Source of the DNA: JBBIND01 sp037444075
GTDB taxonomy: Bacteria; Acidobacteriota; Terriglobia; Bryobacterales; Bryobacteraceae
Length of the DNA stretch: 17,396 nt
Direction: 5' to 3'
Assembly (NCBI GenBank): GCA_037444075.1
Contig: JBBIND010000083.1
Span: 1 to 17,396, forward strand
In this document: one piece after another, positions 7,411 to 13,836 of the stretch
How the letters are laid out: each line of letters opens with the position of its first letter
Numbering within the stretch: the stretch's first letter is position 1
Notes under the pieces: model-generated
Database searches by the model: none
What the model was told of the DNA's origin: nothing
The model's input: the letters and a program-made list of their open reading frames with translations, nothing else
Program-made: the position numbers and the translations under genes

Positions 7411-9084
7411 ATGCCCGCGCCCCTGCTAGCCGAAGCGGCCGACATTCTTGGGAAACACCTGAAGAGGCATTTGCAGCGGCTGGCCACGTTCATCGGCCCG
7501 CACGCGGATGCCCTGGACAGGAGTTTCGAAGGCCGGCTGAAACGGCTTCAGGTCAATGCTCCGCAACGTGCCTGTCTGCTGAACCTGACACCGTGCGCAG
7601 CAGCACGATTGCTGTGCGCGGGCCGCCCGCTGAAGGACTTCCTCGAGCAGGTTGAATACAACGGACGCCGCCTGGCCAAACTGAACCTCTCACCCGGGGC
7701 CATCGTCCGGGCGCTGTCCGTCTACGAGGCGCTTCTGGCAAAGAAGCTGATGAGCCTGGACTTCAGCGACGCTACCAACCTGGAATGGGCTCGGCGGCAG
7801 TTGCAGTTCTGCGTAATCCTCACTCTGAACAACGTCTACTACCACGTGCGGCAGGCCGAAACACAGGCCTTTTACGAACTTTCGCGCGTCGAACTGGAGG
7901 CGCAGGGGTTGGATGAACTGCTGGGCAACTCACTGGAGGTGCTGTCCCACTTTTGCAACGCCGATGCCGCCCGTTTCCTGCTGCGGCATGAGAACGGTCC
8001 CGGTTTCCAGCTGAGCGCCTCAACGGGTGCGGCCACCCACAAAGCCGGAACCGTGGTGCTTTCGGCGCGCCCGCGCCACGAGCGGCGGCTGTCCCGTCCG
8101 CTGCTCGTGCAGTCAGGCACTGGGGCTGCCAGGGACCTGCTGGACGCAGCCTGGCGGCGGCGCTTCAACTCCTGCTGGAGCGTGCCGTTGGTCTCCGGCG
8201 GGCGCCTTGAGGGCCTGATGCAGTTCGGATTCCGCCGCCGCTATGACTGGCTGCCCCGGGAAAGAGAACTCCTGTTGGCGGCTGCCGAGCGTTGCCTGAT
8301 TGCGGCCGAGCGGGTCCGCCTGGTCGAGGATCTCAGGCGGCGCAGGGAGCAGGTGCAGGCGCTCGCGGAACACATCTCGCAGGTGGAGGAATACGAGCGC
8401 AGCCGCATCAGCCGCGAACTCCACGACGATACCGGGCAATCGCTGCTTTATATCCGCTTGCAGCTCGAATTGCTGGAGAAACAGCTCCCCGAGGAACTCG
8501 CAGCCGCCCGCTCAGCCCTTCGCGAGGTGCGCGGGGTTGCCGAGCAGACGATTCTGGAACTGCGCAGCGTCATCGCCGCACTCAGCCCGGCCGTGCTGGA
8601 ACAGCTTGGCCTGGAAGCCGCCGTACGCCAGCTGGTGAACCGGTTCCGGCGCCTGCACCGCTGCCGGATTCACCTCCAGATGTCAGCCCCGGGCCGCCTG
8701 CCACGCCGCGTTGAGACGACTGCCTACAGGCTGCTTCAGGAATGTTTCAACAATATCGCCAAACATTCCGGAGCCAGCAGGGTAAACGTCTTGCTCCAAT
8801 CCGCCGATGGATTCTTGCGTATGTCGGTGGACGACAACGGCGACGGGTTCCTTGTAGACAAGGCCCTGAGAAACGGGCAGGGTTTCGGTCTGGCCGGGAT
8901 GCGAGAGCGCGTGGCTTTGCTGGGCGGGACTTTCGAGATTGAAAGCACGCCGCGGCGGCGCCCGCCGGTCCCGGCGGGCAACGCCTTGCCAGGCACCAGG
9001 ATCCGTGTCGCATTACCCGTGAACACAGAGTCTTCAGGATGGTGTAACAACAATGGCCAAGATTCGCGTCATGTTGGCGGATGA
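7411..9084 (+). CDS. Soluble NarL-family sensor histidine kinase with GAF domain
   Basis: The 557-residue kinase has no membrane segment, so it should sense a cytoplasmic signal. Residues 1-160 form an all-helical region whose segment NGRRLAKLNLSPGAIVRA resembles the proximal-helix part of sensor globins, but without a histidine at the expected place. Residues 165-305 look like a GAF domain. A short coiled coil (305-330) leads to a HisKA_3 dimerisation domain with the phospho-acceptor in SRELHDDTGQ (His338). The ATPase domain has FNNIAKHSGA (446-455), DDNGDGF (474-480) and GFGLAGMRER (491-500). Kinases of this class phosphorylate NarL/FixJ regulators, and one is encoded immediately downstream with a 32-base overlap. 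The start is supported by GGGAG (7399-7403), 7 nt upstream. The last 17 or so residues, read through the overlap, look non-conserved. Confidence 0.93.
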   Translation: MPAPLLAEAADILGKHLKRHLQRLATFIGPHADALDRSFEGRLKRLQVNAPQRACLLNLTPCAAARLLCAGRPLKDFLEQVEYNGRRLAKLNLSPGAIVRALSVYEALLAKKLMSLDFSDATNLEWARRQLQFCVILTLNNVYYHVRQAETQAFYELSRVELEAQGLDELLGNSLEVLSHFCNADAARFLLRHENGPGFQLSASTGAATHKAGTVVLSARPRHERRLSRPLLVQSGTGAARDLLDAAWRRRFNSCWSVPLVSGGRLEGLMQFGFRRRYDWLPRERELLLAAAERCLIAAERVRLVEDLRRRREQVQALAEHISQVEEYERSRISRELHDDTGQSLLYIRLQLELLEKQLPEELAAARSALREVRGVAEQTILELRSVIAALSPAVLEQLGLEAAVRQLVNRFRRLHRCRIHLQMSAPGRLPRRVETTAYRLLQECFNNIAKHSGASRVNVLLQSADGFLRMSVDDNGDGFLVDKALRNGQGFGLAGMRERVALLGGTFEIESTPRRRPPVPAGNALPGTRIRVALPVNTESSGWCNNNGQDSRHVGG

Positions 9085-9718
9085 CCATACACTCTTCCGC
9101 CAGGGCATAAGCAAGCTCCTTTCGGCGGAGCAGGACATCGAGGTGGTGGCTGAAGCCTCCACCGCAGGCGAGGCCGTTGATCTTGCCTCCGGGTCGCGGC
9201 CTGACGTTGTGCTGATGGACATTGGCATGCCGGGGTTGAGCAGCTTCGAAGCTGTACGCCAGATCAAGAAGACCCGTCCTGACACGAAGATCCTGTTTCT
9301 GACCATGTACGACGACGAGGACTACCTGCACGAAGGCATGCAGGTGGGCGCCAGCGGCTATGTCCTCAAGGACAGTCCTGCGCCACAGTTGGTCGCCGCG
9401 CTCCGCGACGTACACCAGGGTGGGGATTACCTGAGCCCCCGCATGCTCACTCAACTGGTGGACGATTTCCGCTGCCGCCTCCGCTCCGACAGCCGGCAGC
9501 CCCGCTACGCCAGTCTCACGCCCCGCGAGCGCGAGGTGATCAAACTGCTGGCCGAAGGCAAATCGGTCAAGGAGATCGCCTGCGACCTGAACCTCAGCGT
9601 GAAGACCGTGGAAGCGCACAAGTTCAACCTGATGCGCAAGCTCGACATCCACAACAAGGCCCAACTGGTTCAATACGCCATCCAGAAGAAGATCATCCGG
9701 TTGCCCGAACTGGTGTAA
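9053..9718 (+). CDS. NarL/FixJ-family response regulator
   Basis: The 221-residue regulator has an N-terminal receiver domain with the acidic pair Asp10-Asp11, phospho-acceptor Asp56 (VLMDIGMPG), Thr84 and Lys106 (GYVLKDSP). The C-terminal LuxR-type helix-turn-helix is LTPREREVIKLLAEGKSVKE through SVKTVEAHKFNLMRKL. All residues needed for phosphorylation are present. It begins inside the 3' end of the kinase gene, which indicates translational coupling and makes the kinase its probable partner. The promoters it controls are not evident; the ankyrin gene upstream is a reasonable first candidate. Confidence 0.96.
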   Translation: MAKIRVMLADDHTLFRQGISKLLSAEQDIEVVAEASTAGEAVDLASGSRPDVVLMDIGMPGLSSFEAVRQIKKTRPDTKILFLTMYDDEDYLHEGMQVGASGYVLKDSPAPQLVAALRDVHQGGDYLSPRMLTQLVDDFRCRLRSDSRQPRYASLTPREREVIKLLAEGKSVKEIACDLNLSVKTVEAHKFNLMRKLDIHNKAQLVQYAIQKKIIRLPELV

Positions 9719-9728
9719 CCCCTTCCAG

Positions 9729-9745
9729 CCGGCCGGAGCGGCCGG
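9729..9745. repeat. GC-rich hairpin between response regulator and TIM-barrel genes
   Basis: CCGGCC and GGCCGG form a perfect 6-bp stem around the loop GGAGC, starting 10 nt after the response regulator stop codon. No T-tract follows, so it is not a classical intrinsic terminator, but its position fits attenuation or 3'-end protection of the upstream message. The candidate -10 of the next gene begins 4 nt downstream. Confidence 0.5.
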
Positions 9746-9748
9746 GTG

Positions 9749-9754
9749 TACAAT
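9749..9754 (+). promoter_or_regulatory. Candidate -10 hexamer (TACAAT) exactly 6 nt before an ATG
   Basis: TACAAT is followed by cactcc (9755-9760) and the ATG at 9761. It is the best consensus match of the three elements with this spacing. No Shine-Dalgarno sequence lies at a usable distance, and the hairpin at 9729-9745 occupies the place of a -35 box. Confidence 0.5.
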
Positions 9755-9760
9755 CACTCC

Positions 9761-10642
9761 ATGAACCGACGCACTTTCCTTGCGGCTACCGCCGCGGCTC
9801 CGGCCCTATTCTCTCAAGCTTCTGCTGCGAGACTTCCCATCCGCAAAGGCGTTCTGCTCGGCATGCTTCCGGGCGAACTAAGCCACGAAGAGCGCTGCAA
9901 GCTTGCACGCGAAGTCGGCTTCGACGACCTGGAGTGCCCCACTGTTTCCAGCCCTGAAGAGGCGGAAGCCATCAAGGCAGCCGCGCAAGCCGCCGGTTTG
10001 CGCATCCACTCGGTGATGAACAGCGACCACTGGAAATACCCGCTTTCCTCGAGCGACCCCGGCGTGGTGGCCAAGTGCGTGGCAGGCATGGAGACCAGCC
10101 TGCGCAACGCTCGCCTCTGGGGAGCTGATTGCGTTCTCCTGGTGCCAGCCGTGGTCAACCCGCAAACCAGTTACAAGGATGCCTGGGAACGCTCGCAGAA
10201 GGAAATCCGCAAGCTCATTCCGCTGGCGCGCGAATTGAAGGTCATCATCGCCGTCGAGAATGTCTGGAACCGTTTCCTGCTCAGCCCGTTGGAATTTGCA
10301 CGTTACGTCGACGACTTCAACAGCCCCTGGGTGAAGGCCTATTTTGACGTGGGCAATGTCGTGCTGTTCGGCTACCCACAGGATTGGATCCGTACGTTGG
10401 GATCCCGTATCGTCAAAGTGCATTTCAAGGATTTCTCCTTCCGCCGGGACGCCGCCATCAAGAAGCAGGTGGCTGACTTCGTAGCTCTGCGTGAAGGTGA
10501 CATTGACTGGAAGGCCGTCCATCAAGCCTTGGCCGATATTGGCTTCCGCGGTACAGCCACGGTGGAGTTGCCGCGTGGAGACCGCGCCTACCTCCAGGAA
10601 GTGAGCCGGCGTGTGGACCTGATCCTCGAGGCGGCTTCCTGA
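9761..10642 (+). CDS. Tat-exported xylose-isomerase-like TIM-barrel protein (sugar phosphate isomerase/epimerase family)
   Basis: The 293-residue product begins with MNRRTFLAAT, a twin-arginine-type signal followed by an Ala-rich core ending near SQASA, so it is probably exported folded. The mature part is an AP endonuclease 2 / xylose isomerase-like TIM barrel (PF01261). The four metal-binding positions expected in the family are present: Glu166 (IIAVENVWN), Asp196 (YFDVGN), His221 (KVHFKDF) and Glu269 (ATVELPRG). Members isomerise, epimerise or open sugars and keto-sugars; the substrate is unknown. The frame is open for five more codons upstream (from 9746), but that start would disrupt the Tat signal. 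The sppA gene begins 21 bp after the stop codon and may be co-transcribed. Confidence 0.88.
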   Translation: MNRRTFLAATAAAPALFSQASAARLPIRKGVLLGMLPGELSHEERCKLAREVGFDDLECPTVSSPEEAEAIKAAAQAAGLRIHSVMNSDHWKYPLSSSDPGVVAKCVAGMETSLRNARLWGADCVLLVPAVVNPQTSYKDAWERSQKEIRKLIPLARELKVIIAVENVWNRFLLSPLEFARYVDDFNSPWVKAYFDVGNVVLFGYPQDWIRTLGSRIVKVHFKDFSFRRDAAIKKQVADFVALREGDIDWKAVHQALADIGFRGTATVELPRGDRAYLQEVSRRVDLILEAAS

Positions 10643-10663
10643 TGCCGGTTTAGGCCTGGGCTT

Positions 10664-12388
10664 ATGAAAAAGTTCCTGCTAGGGCTGGCCGTCGGCTTCC
10701 TGCTGGCGGGCCTGACGCTGGTGATCCTGTTTTTCGCCCTGCTCCGCGCAGGCGACCGGCGCCCCGCGGTGGCGGACGGATCCACACTGATTCTCGACCT
10801 CGAGGGTATGCTGCCGGAGCAGCCTCCTTTGCGCTGGCCGCTGCCTGGCCTCGGCCCGCCTCCCGTGGTTACGGTCCACGAAACCTGGGATTTGCTGCGT
10901 AAGGCCGCCACGGACCAACGCATCAAAGCCGTTCTTCTGCGCCCCGCTAATCTGCAAGTCGGTTGGGGCAAGCTGGAGGAAGTGCGCCTGAGCCTGGAGC
11001 GCTACAAGCAATCCGGCAAGCCGCTGCTGGTCTTCCTCCGCAATCCCGGCTCGCGCGAATACTACCTGGCTACCGCCGCCGACCGTGTCTGGATGACCCG
11101 CGAGGACCTGCTCGACTTGAAAGGCTTCCGGGCGGAAGTGCTTTACCTGCGCCGCACCCTGGACAAGCTCGGCATCCAGGTTGAGATAGAGCACGCCGGA
11201 CGGTACAAGGACGCCGGAGATATCTTCACCCGGACATCCATGAGCCCGGAAACGCGCGAAGTGATGGACTCCATTCTCGACCACGTGTACGGCCATTTCG
11301 TCGAAACCGTGGCTGCCGCGCGCAAGAAGACACCGGAAGCCGTCCGCGCAGCCCTCGACGCCGGCCCGTTGCTGGCGCATCAGTCTGTGGAACGGGGGCT
11401 GGTGGACGAGTTGATCTTCGAAGACGAAGTGTACGAGGCAATCCGCAAGCAGTTGGGCCAGGAGAGAATCGTCAAGCTCTCGCGCGCGGATTACCTCCGC
11501 GTACCCGCCTCGACGCTCGGGTTGGAAGGGCGGGCGCGCATCGCGATGCTGGTGGGACAGGGCGTCATCCTGCGCGGATCAGGCCGTGACTATGCCGGAG
11601 CCGAGGCAGCCATCTACTCGGAAACCTTCATTGCACACGTGCGGCGACTGGCCAAAGACGACAGAATCCGCGGCATCATCCTGCGCATCGATTCCCCGGG
11701 AGGCGATGCTATTGCCTCCGACGAGATCCTGCGCGAACTCCGCCTTCTCGCCGAGCGGAAGCCGGTGGTCGTTTCCATGTCCGATACGGCCGCCTCAGGC
11801 GGCTACTACATCGCCATGACGGGAGGCCCGGTGCTGGCCTATGCCTCCACCATCACCGGATCCATCGGAGTACTTTACGGCAAGGCCAATCTGCGTGGCC
11901 TCTACGAAAAGCTGGGCGTGCGGAAGGAGATCCTCACCCGTGGCCGCTATGCCGATATTGACAGCGATTATCAGCCTTTGTCGGACGCGGGCCGGCGAAA
12001 GCTCCGTGAGGGCGTGGAGAAAACCTACGTGGGCTTCCTCGATCGCGTGGCCGAAGGCCGCAAACGGCCCGTGGGAGAAATCGAACCCCTCGCGCAGGGC
12101 CGCGCCTGGTTGGGCGCCCAAGCTCAGTCACGTGCTTTGGTGGACGAACTGGGAGGGGTGGACCGGGCGATCGAATTAGTCAAAGAGAAGGCCGGCATTC
12201 CGGCCGAGGAGAAGATCCGGCTGCTGTTGTACCCACCCCCGCGGAGCGTTCTGGATGTGCTCCTGGGGGATTCCAGCGGCGAGTGGCTGGAAGCCAACCT
12301 GCAGCGCCTCGCTCCCGGTTTCGACCTGCGGCCGTGGAACCGGGGCGGGCTGTTGCGTCTGATGCCTTACCGCATTGAAATCCGGTAA
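10664..12388 (+). CDS. sppA: Signal peptide peptidase SppA, long (two-domain) form
   Basis: SppA degrades cleaved signal peptides in the membrane. The 574-residue length matches the double-domain (67 kDa) type, with one N-terminal membrane helix (residues 4-27) and two tandem ClpP-like S49 domains. The catalytic lysine lies in the first domain (GRYKDAGDIF, Lys182) and the nucleophilic serine in the second (SDTAASGGYYIA, Ser378), the same split dyad as E. coli SppA. RIDSPGGDAIASDE (341-354) and ITGSIGVLYG are further family motifs. No strong Shine-Dalgarno precedes the ATG; the preceding stop codon is 21 bp away, so coupling with the TIM-barrel gene is likely. The 3' end faces the sigma factor gene, leaving only 23 bp between the two stop codons. 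Confidence 0.95.
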   Translation: MKKFLLGLAVGFLLAGLTLVILFFALLRAGDRRPAVADGSTLILDLEGMLPEQPPLRWPLPGLGPPPVVTVHETWDLLRKAATDQRIKAVLLRPANLQVGWGKLEEVRLSLERYKQSGKPLLVFLRNPGSREYYLATAADRVWMTREDLLDLKGFRAEVLYLRRTLDKLGIQVEIEHAGRYKDAGDIFTRTSMSPETREVMDSILDHVYGHFVETVAAARKKTPEAVRAALDAGPLLAHQSVERGLVDELIFEDEVYEAIRKQLGQERIVKLSRADYLRVPASTLGLEGRARIAMLVGQGVILRGSGRDYAGAEAAIYSETFIAHVRRLAKDDRIRGIILRIDSPGGDAIASDEILRELRLLAERKPVVVSMSDTAASGGYYIAMTGGPVLAYASTITGSIGVLYGKANLRGLYEKLGVRKEILTRGRYADIDSDYQPLSDAGRRKLREGVEKTYVGFLDRVAEGRKRPVGEIEPLAQGRAWLGAQAQSRALVDELGGVDRAIELVKEKAGIPAEEKIRLLLYPPPRSVLDVLLGDSSGEWLEANLQRLAPGFDLRPWNRGGLLRLMPYRIEIR

Positions 12389-12401
12389 GGCTAGCCCGGA
12401 T
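12380..12401. terminator. Weak inverted repeat between convergent genes
   Basis: ATCCGG and CCGGAT form a 6-bp stem around a 10-nt loop spanning the sppA stop codon. It is the only inverted repeat I noticed in the 23-bp convergent gap. There is no T-tract on either strand, so terminator function is doubtful. Confidence 0.25.
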
Positions 12402-12411
12402 CCGTGGTGAA

Positions 12412-13176
12412 TCAGTTGCAGAAATCTCCGCTCGAGTGAATGCCGTTGGCCGCCAGCGCGGCCGCCATCTTTTCCAGCGCGGATTTGTGGATCTGGCTGA
12501 TGCGGCTCTCGTTGACACCCATCAGAGCGCCTATCTCCTTCATGGTCATGTCCTTGGCGTAATAGAGCACAACCACTTTACGGTAACGGTCCGGCAGCTT
12601 GCGCATGGCTTCAAACAGCCTCGTGCGCAACTGCTCGCGGACGCACATCCTGTCCGGATGCGAATCGGAATGGCAGGGGTAGTCCGGCGGCGGCAGGTCG
12701 TCAGACTCCAGGCTGCGCTGCGAGGCGGAGACGAGGCCGATGCGTTGCAGGTCCGCCGCCATCTGACGCCAGCGTTCTTCTTCCACGCCGAGCTTTTCGG
12801 CGATTTCGGACTCCGTCGGATTGCGATGCAGGGTGGCCGTCAGCGCGCGGCGGGCTGTCTCCATCTGCCGGTGGCGCCGCCGCATGTCTCGGGAAGCCCA
12901 ATCCAGCTGCCGCAGACTGTCGAGAATGGCGCCCTTGATGCGGTGCTTGGCGTAGCTGGCGAAAATCACTTTCTTGGCGGGATCGAACTTGGTGGCCGCA
13001 TCAAACAAGCCCAGGATGCCCGCATGCACCAGGTCGTCGAGTTCCACGTGGACGGGCAGACTCTCGTGCAAGCGCACGGCAATGGCCCGCACCAGCGGCA
13101 AGTGCTCCAGCACAACCTGATCGCGCTGGGTTTGTCGGCTGGTCTGAACTCTGGCGGCAACTCTCATCGTATGCAT
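12412..13176 (-). CDS. FliA/WhiG-family RNA polymerase sigma factor
   Basis: The 254-residue protein is a group 3 sigma factor of the sigma-28 type. Region 2 covers about residues 24-94, with LPLVRAIAVRLHESLP, VELDDLVHAGILGLFDAATK and FASYAKHRIKGAILDSLRQ. Region 3 spans about 100-175 (NPTESEIAEKLGV). Region 4 with its helix-turn-helix is at about 185-238 (TMKEIGALMGVNESRISQIH). Relatives direct flagellar, chemotaxis or developmental genes, and are usually restrained by an anti-sigma factor such as FlgM. No flagellar gene or FlgM is present in this window. GAGGAA lies 6 nt before the ATG at 13176, which supports that start over the ATG three codons later. A region of about 450 bp without a recognisable gene precedes it. 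Confidence 0.93.
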   Translation of the reverse strand: MHTMRVAARVQTSRQTQRDQVVLEHLPLVRAIAVRLHESLPVHVELDDLVHAGILGLFDAATKFDPAKKVIFASYAKHRIKGAILDSLRQLDWASRDMRRRHRQMETARRALTATLHRNPTESEIAEKLGVEEERWRQMAADLQRIGLVSASQRSLESDDLPPPDYPCHSDSHPDRMCVREQLRTRLFEAMRKLPDRYRKVVVLYYAKDMTMKEIGALMGVNESRISQIHKSALEKMAAALAANGIHSSGDFCN

Positions 13177-13182
13177 GGGACG

Positions 13183-13188
13183 TTCCTC
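13183..13188 (-). promoter_or_regulatory. Ribosome-binding site of the sigma factor gene
   Basis: On the minus strand GAGGAA sits 6 nt before the ATG ending at 13176. It decides the start between two closely spaced in-frame ATG codons (13176 and 13167). Confidence 0.7.
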
Positions 13189-13235
13189 ACTGATGGCTAG
13201 GGGATTTGGCTCACGCCGTTGGCCGGAGCCTCGCG

Positions 13236-13255
13236 CGCCGGGGGTGCTCCCGGCG
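13236..13255 (-). repeat. Hairpin in the presumed sigma factor leader
   Basis: CGCCGGG and CCCGGCG form a perfect 7-bp stem with a 6-nt loop (13243-13248). If transcription starts further upstream, this hairpin lies about 60 nt before the sigma factor start codon. A role in leader folding or attenuation is possible but only inferred. Confidence 0.6.
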
Positions 13256-13451
13256 ACGAGGATAGAAGCAAGCCGCGGGCCATGTCGGGCCGCGGGACCG
13301 AGCGTCCAGCCTGGCAGTTGGCCGCTCTGCCTATCCCCCTGCGCAACAGATACTTAGCACCATCTCGCGGAATGCCCGGAAAAATCGCTCAGATTTCCGG
13401 CCTCATTCCGCCCGCCGAACAGTACCAAACTGGAACTCCGTACTAAGCCGC

Positions 13452-13480
13452 CGGCTCCAATCTGAAACTACGGTTCCAAT
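13452..13480. repeat. Imperfect 10-bp direct repeat, 19-bp period
   Basis: CGGCTCCAAT (13452-13461) and CGGTTCCAAT (13471-13480) differ at one base and are spaced 19 bp start to start, close to two helical turns. Such paired half-sites can bind a dimeric regulator. No regulator can be named. Confidence 0.6.
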
Positions 13481-13633
13481 TTGACATCCGCTCCTCCGCT
13501 GCCCTAGACATTCGTAAGGCTGCTTAGGGCGTATCTGGCTTTGTCTCTTATCGGTTAGATAGACGTCCGGCGTGAGACGGGAGCACTAAGGTGAAGCCCC
13601 GAGTTTGTCCATCGGTGATCTCTTAGATTGGGC

Positions 13634-13801
13634 CTAGGAAGTGCCTGAGCGGTCTTTTTGGTAGGCTAGCCAGCTCTTGAACGCCAGGGCCGCCAGTAGG
13701 ATCCAGACCATCCAGCGCATCTTGCCGCTCAAGCCCGCCAAGGCCACCAAGCCCAGAAGCGCGTAGCAGAGCAGAGCGTAGTGGAGTCGCTGTTTGGTCA
13801 T
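13634..13801 (-). CDS. Small two-helix membrane protein (55 residues)
   Basis: Reading the minus strand from the ATG at 13801 gives a 55-residue protein with two hydrophobic segments: HYALLCYALLGLVALAGL (residues 7-24) and WMVWILLAALAFKSWLAY (30-47). They are separated by the short basic loop SGKMR, and the ends are charged (MTKQR and QKDRSGTS). The clean membrane-protein character, the position 35 bp after the tonB-like stop codon and the shared strand argue that it is real and co-transcribed with that gene. No strong Shine-Dalgarno precedes the ATG. I do not recognise the family. Two-helix miniproteins often modulate a neighbouring membrane complex, so a link to the TonB-like protein is a reasonable guess, not a finding. 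Confidence 0.6.
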   Translation of the reverse strand: MTKQRLHYALLCYALLGLVALAGLSGKMRWMVWILLAALAFKSWLAYQKDRSGTS

Positions 13802-13836
13802 GGTTACTGACTCATTGTCGCAGGCCGACGACCGGT

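Larger units (their letters stand above)
13189..13633. other. Long intergenic region upstream of the sigma factor gene
   Basis: About 445 bp lie between the sigma factor ribosome-binding site and the end of the small membrane protein gene. No reading frame here looks like a gene: short open frames exist but have arginine-rich, low-complexity translations. The stretch from about 13330 on is more AT-rich than its surroundings. It holds a hairpin (13236-13255), a direct repeat (13452-13480), a plus-strand TTGACA (13481-13486) and a minus-strand CCGATAA element (13548-13555). It is likely the regulatory region and 5' leader of the sigma gene; a small RNA cannot be excluded. Confidence 0.6.

Noticed and set aside
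9729..9745. Intrinsic terminator after the response regulator gene
   Set aside because: The stem is strong but is followed by GTGTACAAT, not a T-tract, so it is listed only as a hairpin.
12436..13200. 254-codon plus-strand frame opposite the sigma factor gene
   Set aside because: It is the complementary shadow of the sigma factor, which has all expected motifs; the plus-strand translation is rich in His, Gln, Val and Gly and resembles no protein family.
13490..13640. Possible riboswitch or tRNA in the gap upstream of the sigma gene
   Set aside because: I compared it by eye with c-di-GMP, FMN, TPP and cobalamin riboswitch cores and the tRNA T-arm and found no match.
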